Shown piece by piece: positions 9,233-17,438 of a stretch of 64,000 nucleotides of DNA (its first letter is position 1; every line of letters starts with the position of its first letter). This DNA comes from Solimonas sp. SE-A11. GTDB lineage: Bacteria; Pseudomonadota; Gammaproteobacteria; Nevskiales; Nevskiaceae. The stretch lies in contig NZ_JAUASX010000006.1 of the NCBI RefSeq assembly GCF_030345715.1, positions 148,275 through 212,274 on the forward strand. The letters are read 5' to 3'. A program made the translations under genes and the position numbers. A model generated the notes under the pieces. It was not told the origin of the DNA. It did not search any database and saw only the letters and a program-made list of their open reading frames with translations.

Positions 9233-10399
9233 ATGGGGAACAAGACGGCATTGATCGTGGATGACTCACGCTCGGCGCGCTTCGCGCTGCGGCGTCATCT
9301 CGAACATCATGCCTACAAGGTGGACACCGCGGAAAGCGCGGAGGAAGCCTACAGCTTTCTCAAGGACCACCAGCCGGAGGTGATCTTCCTCGATCACGTC
9401 ATGCCGGGCACCGACGGCTTCACCGCCCTGCAGCACATCAAGCAAGACCCCACCACGGTCTACATCCCCGTGGTGATCTGCTCGTCCAACGAAGGCGCGG
9501 AATTCAACGCCGAGGCGCGCGCCAAGGGCGCGTCCGACGTACTACAGAAGCCGCCGACGCCCGAGCAGCTGATTCGCGTGCTGGAAAACCTGCAGAATTT
9601 CGCCGCCGAGCTGAAGAACTCCCGGCCCGCCGCCGCTCCCGCCGCCGCCAGCGGCAAGGTCACCAGCCTGCGCGAGCCCGACGTCACCATCGGCCAGGCT
9701 GTGTTCAGTGCCTTGCGCGATACGCTGCCCGTCACCGCCGTCCCTCCTCCGGTCGTCGAGCCGCCGGTGGTTGCTGCCCCTGTGCCGCCGCCGGCCATCG
9801 CACCCGCCCCGCTTGCCGCGGCGACGGCCACCGACGTCCAGGCCCTGCCCGCCGCACTGCGTGACCAGCTCGAATCGCGCCTCAAGAAGCTGACGCAGGA
9901 CGTCTTCCACCAGGTGTCCGAGATCAAGGCCAACCTCGCCGTCGTGGAATCGCGCTTGCGCGATCCCGATGAAGACCGCCAGCTGCTGGAAAGCGCCGCC
10001 CGAGACGGCATGCGCGACCTGCAACAGCGCGTGGAATGGCTGGAAACCCGCATCGACGCGCGCTTCGAAGAGCTGCAGGTGCGCGTCGAGACCCTGCTGC
10101 AGGAGCAGTTGCAGCAACAGCATCGCCAGATGCAGGAGCAGTTGCTGCAGCACCAGCGCCATGTGCAGGAACAGATGCAGCAACAGCTGGCCCAGCACAA
10201 CCAGCTGCTCGCCCGCGTCGAAGGCCTGGCTCACTCGCAGCAGGCCCAGTCCACCCGCATCGGCGAAGTCATTCAGCAGGCCCGCGCCGCCGCCTCCGAA
10301 GAAGCCCACAACGCCAGCGAGCGCACCGTGATGTCTGCCGCCGCGCGTATCGCGGACCAGCTGGCGGATTCGATCGCCAAGGCCCTGGGCCGGAAGTAG
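9233..10399 (+). CDS. response-regulator receiver protein with long Gln-rich coiled coil
   Basis: A 388-residue protein. Residues 5-120 form a CheY-like receiver: acidic pocket D10/D11, phosphorylatable D54 in FLDHVMPGTDGF, and the conserved Lys in VLQKPPTPEQL. A Pro/Ala/Val-rich linker (about 150-205) follows, then a long helical region whose centre is strongly Gln/Leu/Glu/His-rich (EQLQQQHRQMQEQLL), predicted coiled coil, ending in a short amphipathic tail. No DNA-binding or enzymatic output domain is seen, so output is likely by protein interaction through the coiled coil. A good ribosome site (GGAGGGG) precedes the ATG. No partner histidine kinase is adjacent. Confidence 0.88.
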   Translation: MGNKTALIVDDSRSARFALRRHLEHHAYKVDTAESAEEAYSFLKDHQPEVIFLDHVMPGTDGFTALQHIKQDPTTVYIPVVICSSNEGAEFNAEARAKGASDVLQKPPTPEQLIRVLENLQNFAAELKNSRPAAAPAAASGKVTSLREPDVTIGQAVFSALRDTLPVTAVPPPVVEPPVVAAPVPPPAIAPAPLAAATATDVQALPAALRDQLESRLKKLTQDVFHQVSEIKANLAVVESRLRDPDEDRQLLESAARDGMRDLQQRVEWLETRIDARFEELQVRVETLLQEQLQQQHRQMQEQLLQHQRHVQEQMQQQLAQHNQLLARVEGLAHSQQAQSTRIGEVIQQARAAASEEAHNASERTVMSAAARIADQLADSIAKALGRK

Positions 10400-10484
10400 C
10401 CTCCGCCTTGGCACCAACGTCTCTCTACCGAAAAGCCGTGGCGGTCGCACACCCGTCCACGACGCTGGCGGGTTCCCGGGTCGC

Positions 10485-11746
10485 ATGATCCTGCGCGGCC
10501 TGGCCTTGATCCTTGCCGCGACCCTTGCGGCCTGCGGCAGCGGCACCCACGAGTCCATCCAGGACGGCGTGGTCGCCGCCTGGCGGCGCCGAGCGACACC
10601 TTCAACAGCGTGATACCGGCGGGCGCGACCTTGCGGCAGTTCATCACCCCGCATGCCGGGGGCACTCGCCTGCGGCTGAAGCTCTCCAATCGCCTGGGGG
10701 CTCAGCCGGTAGAGTTGTCGCGGGTGACGGTGGGATTGCGCGACCGTGGGCCGGCCTTGCATCCGGAGTCCTTGCGCACCCTCACGTTCGACGGCAAGCC
10801 AGCGATACGCCTCGCACCCGGCGAAACCGTGACCAGCGATTTCGTCGATCTTGCCGTCCAGCCGTTCGACAAGCTCGGCATCAGCTTCACGGCCGCCTCG
10901 AACCTGCGAAACCTGCCCCGCCACTACCAGGCGCTCGAGATTCCCTACCTGTCGCTTGCAGGCGATGCGGCATTCCTCCCGCTGCCACTGGAGCAGGCGA
11001 GCAACTGGTTCCTGGTCTCGGCCCTGGAAGTGCAAGGTGGCGCCGCGCGCCATACCGTCGTCGCGCTCGGCGATTCCCTGACCGATGGCTACGTTCCAGC
11101 GGCCCTGTGTGGGGGCATCCTCGGCTCACCCTTCGTCATCGGCCAGGATCAGCGCTACCCGGACTATCTGCAACGCCGGCTGTTCGCCGCCGGCCGCACC
11201 CAGTTGAGCGTGGTGAATGCGGGCATTGCCGGCAATCGCGTGAATGCCGATGGCTTCAGCCCCGAACATGGGCCCGCCTTGCTTTCGCGCTTGCAGCAGG
11301 ACGTTCTCGACCTGCCGAACGTGCGCACGGTGATCCTGCTCCAAGGCATCAATGACCTTGGGCTGCAACTCGCGCCCAGCGCCGAGCCGCTGATCGCAGG
11401 CCTGTCTGCTGCGGTCAGCCAGCTCAAGGCCGGCGGGGTGCGCGTGGTACTGGGCACCATCACCCCGGGACGCGGCTTCTGCACCGGCCCCCTCAGTGCG
11501 CTCGACCCGCTGACACCCGGCGTCCTCAGCGGCAGTGCGGCGGTGGATGGAGCGCGCCAGCAAGTCAATCAATGGATACGCGGTGGAGCCAGTGGCGCGG
11601 ATGCCGTGCTCGATGCGGACGCCTGCCTGCGTGATCCGCTCAACCCTTCCTATCTGGCCCGGGCCTATGACAGCGGAGATCACTTGCATCCCAATGTGTC
11701 GGGTTACGAGGCCTTGGCAGGCTGCGTCGCCCTGGAAGCCCTGTAG
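10485..11746 (+). pseudogene. SGNH/GDSL-type lipoprotein hydrolase, frameshifted near 10582
   Basis: From the ATG at 10485 the frame encodes a lipoprotein signal with lipobox LAAC (residues about 13-16) and reads ...DGVVAAW, then runs to a stop after about 43 codons. The continuing homology (AAPSDTFNS, then IPAGATLRQFITPH) is in another frame from about 10583 to the stop at 11746. Adding one G to the GG of the Trp codon at 10582-10583 restores a single frame. The body has GDSL block I (VALGDSLTDGY), the block III Asn (QGIND) and the terminal Asp-His (DSGDHLHPN). It is either a true frameshift mutation, or a sequencing error in an intact secreted esterase. The downstream frame alone would need a GTG start at 10610 and lacks export signals. 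Confidence 0.7.
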
Positions 11747-11838
11747 TTGAACCGGACCATGCAGGAGAGCATTGGCAATGCGCAGCCTCGCCGATCCTCG
11801 TCAGGGCACTGCAACTCGCCTGCGCAAGAACCGATCAG

Positions 11839-11919
11839 CAGGCCAATAAGGCCTGTTCAGCAGATACAAGGGCGGGACCAAAAGTAGGCGCCTCTAGGCG
11901 AAGTGAAGCGCATCCCGCC
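11839..11919. repeat. hairpins and degenerate REP-like element after the SGNH gene
   Basis: CAGGCC-AATAA-GGCCTG forms a short hairpin at 11839-11855. Further on, GGCGGGA (11871-11877) and TCCCGCC (11913-11919) are the same arms as the compact palindromes at 36135-36151 and 36729-36745, but with about 35 bases inserted between them. The rest of 11747-11973 shows no gene. Confidence 0.45.
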
Positions 11920-11973
11920 TTGCGCAGGCTGATGCGTCCTGCTGACGAGAGGCGTGCCACCGGAGGACAGCGC

Positions 11974-12348
11974 TCAGCTCTTGATCGCCACCCGCACCAG
12001 GCAAGCCCAGCCCACCAGGAACAGCAGCCCGCCGAAGGGCGTCACTGCACCCAGCACCCGCACCCCGCTCAGGGCTAAGGCGTACAGGCTGCCCGAGAAC
12101 AGCAGCACGCCGAGCGCGAAGCAGACGCCCGCGGTCGTCAGCGCGCCGGACGGTTGCAGTTGCCGCGCCAGCAGGCCCACGGCCAGCAGCGCCAGCGCGT
12201 GGTAGAAGTGGTATTCCACGCCGGTCTTCCACACCGCCAGCAGGTCGGGCGTGAGCTTGGCCTTAAGGGCATGGGCACCGAAGGCGCCGAGTGCCACGGC
12301 GAGGAAGCCATACGAGGCGCCAAGCGCCAGCCAGAGTTTCGAGATCAT
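11974..12348 (-). CDS. DUF423-family small membrane protein
   Basis: A 124-residue protein with four predicted membrane helices and the DUF423 (YgdD/TMEM256-like) pattern: an N-terminal helix ending GAFGAHALK, then VWKTGVEYHFYHALALL, and a C-terminal VTPFGGLLFLVGW. It is an inner-membrane protein of unknown function. Its ATG overlaps the stop of the upstream saccharopine-dehydrogenase-like gene by four bases (ATGA), so the two are co-translated. Confidence 0.9.
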   Translation of the reverse strand: MISKLWLALGASYGFLAVALGAFGAHALKAKLTPDLLAVWKTGVEYHFYHALALLAVGLLARQLQPSGALTTAGVCFALGVLLFSGSLYALALSGVRVLGAVTPFGGLLFLVGWACLVRVAIKS

Positions 12349-13529
12349 TCCGTGGACTCCACCACGCGGAACTGCATGCCGGCCTTCTGCAGCCGGCGGA
12401 TCAGGGAATCGCCCATCGCGATGGCGGGGGTAACCACGCCGGCGCTCCTGGGCAGCTTGTCGAAGGCCAGGCACAGCGCCGACTCCGCCAGCATCTTGCT
12501 GGTCTCGCCATAGCCCGGGTCGCCGCCGGCCACTTCGCAGCGCACGCGGTGCTGGCCGCTGCGGCCGAGGAAGGTCACTCGGAACCAGCCGCGGGCGCGC
12601 TGCTCCTCGCTGGGTCCTTCGCCGGGGTGGCGCAGGGCCAGCAGCTTCTTGCGCGTGAACGGGATCTGCGCACCGGCCACGATCGCGGCCACGCCACCGA
12701 CCAGCTTGGCCACGCCGCTGAACTCGCGCACCTGCAGGTAATGCCCGTAACGGAAGTCCGGCCCGTAGCGCTCCAGCCCCACGGCGGAGCGGCGCACCAC
12801 CTGCGGGTCGATCGTCGGCATCGGCAGCACCCAGGTGCCCAGCGTCTCGTGGAAGCGCACACGGGGCCGCAGCGAACCGATGCGCCGGTCGAGCGGGAAC
12901 TGCTCGCGGCGGCGGCGCTGCGCCTTGGCATCCAGGGTCTGGCGCACGCGCGAGAAGGCGGCAACGGCGGAGTGCAGCGTGCCGCCGGAGAACTGCCCGC
13001 CGGCGCGTACGAAGGCCTCGATGCGGATCGGCGATTCCTCCGGCAGCTGCTGCACGGTGAAGTACACGCCGAGATCGTGGGGAATGCTGTCGAAGCCGCA
13101 GCTGTTGACGATGCGTGCGCCCGTCTTGCGCGCTTGCTCGTGGTAGGCCAGCCACATGCGGTCCACGAACTCGGGCTCGCCGGTGAGATCGACGTAGTCG
13201 GTGCCGGCGGCGGCGCAGGCCGCCAGCAGCGGCTCGCCGTAGCGGATGTAGGGGCCGACCGTGGTGATCACCACCTTGGCGGATTCGGCGACACGCTGCA
13301 GGCTGTCGCTGTCATCCACCTCGGCGGACAACAGCGGCAGCTGCGCGCAACCGGGGTTGATCTCCGCCAGCCGCTGGCGCACCGCTTCCAGCTTCTGCGG
13401 ATTGCGACCGGCCAGCGCCCAGCGTAGCTTGGCCCCGCCGTGCGCGGCGAGGTATTCCGCGGTCAGCCCGCCGGTAAAGCCGGTGGCGCCGAACAGCACG
13501 ATGTCATACAGACGCTTCTTCGCCGCCAT
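12345..13529 (-). CDS. saccharopine dehydrogenase-like / trans-acting enoyl reductase family protein
   Basis: A 394-residue protein of the saccharopine dehydrogenase-like oxidoreductase group, which includes mycobacterial trans-acting enoyl reductases. The N-terminal Rossmann motif is VLFGATGFTGGLTAEYL; further landmarks are VVITTVGPYIRYGEPLLAAC, DYVDLTGEPEF and SCGFDSIPHDLG, typical of the family. It probably acts on a lipid-type carbonyl or enoyl substrate with NAD(P)H, but no substrate can be assigned. Start at 13529 (MAAKKRLYDIVLFG). It is coupled to the DUF423 gene downstream and lies 23 bases after the DUF1499 gene, so the minus-strand block 14.5-12.0 kb may be one operon. Confidence 0.88.
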   Translation of the reverse strand: MAAKKRLYDIVLFGATGFTGGLTAEYLAAHGGAKLRWALAGRNPQKLEAVRQRLAEINPGCAQLPLLSAEVDDSDSLQRVAESAKVVITTVGPYIRYGEPLLAACAAAGTDYVDLTGEPEFVDRMWLAYHEQARKTGARIVNSCGFDSIPHDLGVYFTVQQLPEESPIRIEAFVRAGGQFSGGTLHSAVAAFSRVRQTLDAKAQRRRREQFPLDRRIGSLRPRVRFHETLGTWVLPMPTIDPQVVRRSAVGLERYGPDFRYGHYLQVREFSGVAKLVGGVAAIVAGAQIPFTRKKLLALRHPGEGPSEEQRARGWFRVTFLGRSGQHRVRCEVAGGDPGYGETSKMLAESALCLAFDKLPRSAGVVTPAIAMGDSLIRRLQKAGMQFRVVESTE

Positions 13530-13552
13530 GTGCCCTCCTCCGGCCTGCTTGC

Positions 13553-13993
13553 TCAGGGCTGCACCGCATTGAACTCGGCGCGGATCTGCTCCACGCGCTC
13601 GCGGTTGTTGTCGAAGTCGTAGTAGCCGGCGCGGCTGGAGCTGCGCACGTGCACCACCGGGTCGCGGCGCGGGAACTGCAGTTCCAGGTCGTCGCGGTAG
13701 CGCATCACCGGGCTGGTGAACTCGACATGGATGTAGTCCTCGGTCTGCAGCGCGATCCTGGTGCCGGGCATGGCCGTGATGATGCGCAGCAACGCCAGGC
13801 GCGCGGACTCGCGCGAGCCTTCGTAGGCGATGGGCTCGATGCGGTAGTCCGGATCGCGTGACAGCGAGGACACGCAGCGCGCGGCCTGGCAGGGTGCCAG
13901 TTCGCCATCGACACTGGCCAGTTGCGGCTTGCCGCCGCAGGCCGACAACAGCACACAAAGGCTAATCGAAGCCGCGACCACCGTTCTCGACAT
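13553..13993 (-). CDS. DUF1499-domain lipoprotein
   Basis: A 146-residue predicted lipoprotein with lipobox LLSAC followed by a DUF1499-type domain (CQAARCVSSLS, then IHVEFTSPVMRYRDDLELQF and YDFDNNRERVEQIRAEF). Function is unknown. The start at 13993 is favoured because GGGAG lies 8 bases upstream; an ATG at 14008 is in frame but its SD-like sequence is immediately adjacent. The N-terminus overlaps the end of the upstream DUF2845 gene by about 32 bases in another frame. Confidence 0.85.
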   Translation of the reverse strand: MSRTVVAASISLCVLLSACGGKPQLASVDGELAPCQAARCVSSLSRDPDYRIEPIAYEGSRESARLALLRIITAMPGTRIALQTEDYIHVEFTSPVMRYRDDLELQFPRRDPVVHVRSSSRAGYYDFDNNRERVEQIRAEFNAVQP

Positions 13994-14528
13994 CGACGAT
14001 TCTCCCATCCTCCAGCGTGAGGATACGCATCAGGTAACGTGAGCCGAAATTGTAAACCCATTCCTCGCGGTAGACGGCCTCGTAGGCATGGCGATACGCG
14101 GGTGGCAGCGGGCGTCCGCGCGGCCCCAGCGGCCGCAGCAGCCCGAAGCTCTTGCGCGTCAGCGGCTCGCCGCAGCGGGTCAGCAGGCGGAACTTGCTCA
14201 GGCCCGGCACCAGCGCACCGGAATCGCAGCGCCGGTTGGCGGGCTCGTAAAAGCCATAGCCGTCGGAGTCGATCCCGACGATGCGACCGTTGCGCAGCCG
14301 CAGCACCCGCAGCAGCTGGTGCGGCCCGAAGTTGTAGGTCCATTCCTCGGTGTCAGCCAGGATGTTGCCGCCGGGCTGGGCCTGGCCCCAGGCATCGCGG
14401 AAGGCCGGCTCGCCGCAGGCGGCCAGCAGATCGGCGGCGCGGTCGCCCTCCGACACCAGGCGCGAGCCGCAGCGCAGGCTGCCGGCCGCCCCGGCCGGGC
14501 TGGCCCAGACGAACAGGGACGCCAGCAA
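13962..14528 (-). CDS. DUF2845-family protein with two repeats; signal-peptide start disrupted
   Basis: The 188-codon frame from a TTG at 14528 encodes two DUF2845-like repeats: LRCGSRLVSEGDRAADLLAACGEP with EEWTYNFGPHQLLRVLRL, and a second FRLLTRCGEPLTRK with EEWVYNFGSRYLMRILTLEDG. The TTG start yields a truncated signal peptide without basic residues. In the same frame, a GTG at 14564 with GGAGG eight bases upstream would open a normal signal peptide, but a TGA occurs three codons later; the stretch carries a direct repeat AAGTCT (14561-14556 and 14546-14541). The function is unknown and the product may be inactive. Confidence 0.65.
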   Translation of the reverse strand: MLASLFVWASPAGAAGSLRCGSRLVSEGDRAADLLAACGEPAFRDAWGQAQPGGNILADTEEWTYNFGPHQLLRVLRLRNGRIVGIDSDGYGFYEPANRRCDSGALVPGLSKFRLLTRCGEPLTRKSFGLLRPLGPRGRPLPPAYRHAYEAVYREEWVYNFGSRYLMRILTLEDGRIVDVENGGRGFD

Positions 14529-14620
14529 CAGGCAGGCGATAGACTTGGTGGCTCAAGACTTCACGGCCTGAACCTCCGTGGTTCTCATCTGTCATTAGAC
14601 CGCATCCCTCCGGACCCCGC

Positions 14621-16702
14621 ATGAACATCCGCCGCCTCGCCGCCGCCTGCCTGCTCGCCCTGGGCCCCGCCGCCGCATTCGCCGCGCCGGTGCAGGCCGA
14701 CCACGTGGTGGCGGACCTGGTCGCCGAAAACCAGGGCCTGCAGCCCGGCGGTGTCGCGAACCGCGTGGCCCTGCGCCTGCAGCCGGACAAGGGCTGGCAT
14801 GTCTACTGGCTGAATCCCGGCGACTCCGGCATCCCCACCAGCCTGCAGTGGACCCTGCCGGCCGGCGTCGAGGCCGGCCCCATCGAATGGCCGTATCCGC
14901 ACGCCCACTCGCTGGGTGACCTCACCAACTACGGCTACGGCGAAGAAACCCTGCACCTGGTGCCGATGAAGCTGGGCGACGCCTGGACGCCCGGCCAGCA
15001 GGTCACGCTGCAGGCCGAGGCCAAGTGGCTGGTGTGCAAGGACGTCTGCATCCCCGGCAAGGCGGCGCTGAGTCTCACGTTGCCGGTGCAGGCCAGCCCG
15101 CAGCCGGACCCGGCCTGGGCCGCCGCCTTCGCCAAGGCCCGCGCCGAGCTGCCGCAGCCCACGCCGGGCTGGCAGGCGCGCTTCGCCGTGGCCAACGGCA
15201 GCGTCACGCTGGGCATCGACGGCATGCCGGCGCACGCCGACCGCGTCGAATTCTTCCCCGAGCCCAATGACCTGGTGAACCACGCCGCGCCGCAGCGCAT
15301 CGACGCCGACGGCAGCGGCAGCCTGCGGCTGAGCCAGGGGCTGTCGAGCTATTTCGTCGAGGCACCAGCGGAACTGCGCGGCGTGCTGGTGCTGCACGAG
15401 GGCGGCGAGGTCCGCGCCTACCAGCTGCAGGCCGTGCCCGGCGCGGTGGCGGCGGTGCCGGAAGCGGCCAAGCCGGCCGTAGACCCGGGCAAGGAATCCA
15501 CCGCACCCACCACCCCGCCGTCGATGCTGCTGGTGCTGGCCTCGGCGCTGCTCGGCGGCCTGATCCTCAACCTGATGCCCTGCGTGTTCCCGGTGCTGTC
15601 GCTCAAGGCGCTGTCGCTGATGCAGTCGCGCGGGCAGAGCAACGGCGAGGCCCGGCGGCAAGCGCTGGCCTATACCGCTGGCGTGATCGTGTCGTTCCTG
15701 GCGGTCGCCGGGCTGCTGCTGGCCCTGCGCGCGGGCGGCAAGGCCATCGGCTGGGGCTTCCAGCTGCAGTCCCCCGCCTTCATCGGCCTGCTGACCTACC
15801 TGCTGCTGGCCCTGGGCCTGTCGCTGTCCGGCGCGGTGAACTTCGGCACGCGCTGGATGGGCGTGGGCCAGGGCCTCACGCAGAAGTCCGGCAGCGCCGG
15901 CGCCTTCTTCACCGGCGTGCTCGCCGTGGTGGTGGCCAGCCCCTGCACCGTACCGTTCATGGGCTCGGCGGTGGGCTACGCGATGACGCAGGGCGGCGCC
16001 GTGACGCTGCTGGTGTTCGCCGCGCTGGGCCTGGGCCTGGCGTTGCCCTTCCTGCTGTTGGGCTTCTTCCCGCGGCTGGCCGCCTGGCTGCCGCGCCCGG
16101 GCGCCTGGATGGAAACCTTCAAGCAGGCCATGGCCTTCCCGCTGTACCTGACGGTGGCCTGGCTGCTGTGGGTGCTGGCGCGCCAGGCGGGCGCCAATGC
16201 CGTGGGCCTGGTGATGCTCGGCATGGTGCTGGTGGCCTTCGCGATCTGGCTGTGGTCGCGCCGCGGCGCGATCGCCACCGTGCTCAAGCTCGGCGCGCTG
16301 GCCCTGGCCGCCTGGCTGCTGTGGCTGCCGGCGATGGAGCCGGGCCCGGCAACCCAGGCCAGCGTCGGCAGCGCGGAAGTGTGGTCAGAGGAGAAGGTGG
16401 CCGAACTGCGCGCCCAGGGCCAGACCATCTTCGTGGATTTCACCGCCGACTGGTGCCTGACCTGCAAGGTCAACGAGCGCGTCGCGCTCAAGACTGAGGC
16501 CGTACAGAAAGCCTTCCGCGAACGCGGCGTCGCCTTCCTGGTGGCCGACTGGACCCGCAACGATCCCGCCATCACTCGCGTGCTGGAACAGCATCAACGG
16601 CCCGGCGTGCCGCTGTACCTGGTCTACGTCAACGGCGGCGAGCCCAAGCTGCTGCCGCAGGTGCTGACGCCGCAGATCGTGATCGATTCTCTCGACCCCT
16701 GA
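14621..16702 (+). CDS. DsbD/ScsB-family protein-disulfide reductase
   Basis: A 693-residue membrane thiol transporter. After a signal peptide (MNIRRLAAACLLALGPAAAFA) comes a periplasmic domain with a Cys pair in WLVCKDVCIPGK. Then come about eight membrane helices with the paired Cys-Pro motifs NLMPCVFPVLSLKAL and ASPCTVPFMGSA. The C-terminal thioredoxin-like domain has DWCLTCKVNE. It moves reducing equivalents from cytoplasmic thioredoxin to periplasmic partners, for example for disulfide isomerisation or apocytochrome c reduction. The N-terminal domain is more ScsB-like than classical DsbD-alpha. The redoxin gene starts 28 bases after its stop and is likely co-transcribed. Confidence 0.9.
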   Translation: MNIRRLAAACLLALGPAAAFAAPVQADHVVADLVAENQGLQPGGVANRVALRLQPDKGWHVYWLNPGDSGIPTSLQWTLPAGVEAGPIEWPYPHAHSLGDLTNYGYGEETLHLVPMKLGDAWTPGQQVTLQAEAKWLVCKDVCIPGKAALSLTLPVQASPQPDPAWAAAFAKARAELPQPTPGWQARFAVANGSVTLGIDGMPAHADRVEFFPEPNDLVNHAAPQRIDADGSGSLRLSQGLSSYFVEAPAELRGVLVLHEGGEVRAYQLQAVPGAVAAVPEAAKPAVDPGKESTAPTTPPSMLLVLASALLGGLILNLMPCVFPVLSLKALSLMQSRGQSNGEARRQALAYTAGVIVSFLAVAGLLLALRAGGKAIGWGFQLQSPAFIGLLTYLLLALGLSLSGAVNFGTRWMGVGQGLTQKSGSAGAFFTGVLAVVVASPCTVPFMGSAVGYAMTQGGAVTLLVFAALGLGLALPFLLLGFFPRLAAWLPRPGAWMETFKQAMAFPLYLTVAWLLWVLARQAGANAVGLVMLGMVLVAFAIWLWSRRGAIATVLKLGALALAAWLLWLPAMEPGPATQASVGSAEVWSEEKVAELRAQGQTIFVDFTADWCLTCKVNERVALKTEAVQKAFRERGVAFLVADWTRNDPAITRVLEQHQRPGVPLYLVYVNGGEPKLLPQVLTPQIVIDSLDP

Positions 16703-16730
16703 ACAACCTCACTGAACCATGGAGCCCCCG

Positions 16731-17327
16731 ATGCGCATGATGAAGATGCTGGTCCTCGCCGCCGCCCTCGGCGTCACCGCCGCCCAGGCCGCGCCGAAGG
16801 TCGGCGAACCCGCCCCGGCGTTCTCCGCCACCGACAGCAACGGCAAGACCGTGCAGCTCTCCGACTACCGCGGCAAGTTCGTGGTGCTGGAATGGAGCAA
16901 TGCCGAGTGCCCCTTCGTGCAGAAGCACTACGCCGGCAACATGCAGGCCCTGCAGAAGGAAGAGACCGCCAAGGGCGTCGCCTGGCTGACGGTGATCTCC
17001 TCGGCACCGGGCAAGCAGGGTCATGTCGACGGCAAGCAGGCCAACGCCCTGACCCAGGAGCGCGGCGCGGCTCCGACCGCGGTACTGCTGGACCCCAGCG
17101 GCAAGATCGGCCACGCCTACGACGCCAAGACCACGCCGCACATGTTCGTGATCGATCCCAAGGGCACGCTGGTCTACATGGGCGGCATCGACAGCATCGC
17201 CAGCGCCGACGCCGAGGACATCCCCGATGCCAAGCCCTACGTGAGGCTGGCGCTGGCCGAGGCCCTGGCCGGCAAGCCGGTGACCGAGGCCGTGACCAAG
17301 CCCTACGGCTGCGGAATCAAATACTGA
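16731..17327 (+). CDS. exported redoxin (AhpC/TSA-like thioredoxin-fold protein)
   Basis: A 198-residue protein with a signal peptide cleaved around AAQAAPKVG and a peroxiredoxin/TlpA-like thioredoxin fold (GEPAPAFSATDSNGKTVQLSDYRGKFVV). Only one Cys lies at the active-site position (NAECPFVQKHY), so it is not a CXXC oxidoreductase; a second Cys is near the C-terminus (YGCGIKY). This one-Cys pattern is seen in PRX-like proteins. GGAGCC before 16731 favours this ATG over one at 16719. Its position after the DsbD/ScsB gene suggests that DsbD/ScsB may reduce it in the periplasm. Confidence 0.85.
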   Translation: MRMMKMLVLAAALGVTAAQAAPKVGEPAPAFSATDSNGKTVQLSDYRGKFVVLEWSNAECPFVQKHYAGNMQALQKEETAKGVAWLTVISSAPGKQGHVDGKQANALTQERGAAPTAVLLDPSGKIGHAYDAKTTPHMFVIDPKGTLVYMGGIDSIASADAEDIPDAKPYVRLALAEALAGKPVTEAVTKPYGCGIKY

Positions 17328-17346
17328 GAGGATGCGAATAAACCTG

Positions 17347-17428
17347 GCAGGCATCCCGATCTTGCATCTCCGGTACTCGCCGTACCCCAGTACGTCTCCG
17401 TTTCTCGATGCAAGCTCAGGGCGCCTGC
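17347..17428. repeat. nested inverted-repeat element between redoxin and cyclase genes
   Basis: GCAGGC (17347-17352) pairs with GCCTGC (17423-17428), CTTGCATC (17361-17368) pairs with GATGCAAG, and the centre holds alternating GTAC/AGTAC arms. The whole folds as a long interrupted stem of about 80 bases. There is no T-tract. It lies between convergent genes and looks like a mobile palindromic element or structured 3' end. Confidence 0.5.
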
Positions 17429-17438
17429 TACGGTTTCT

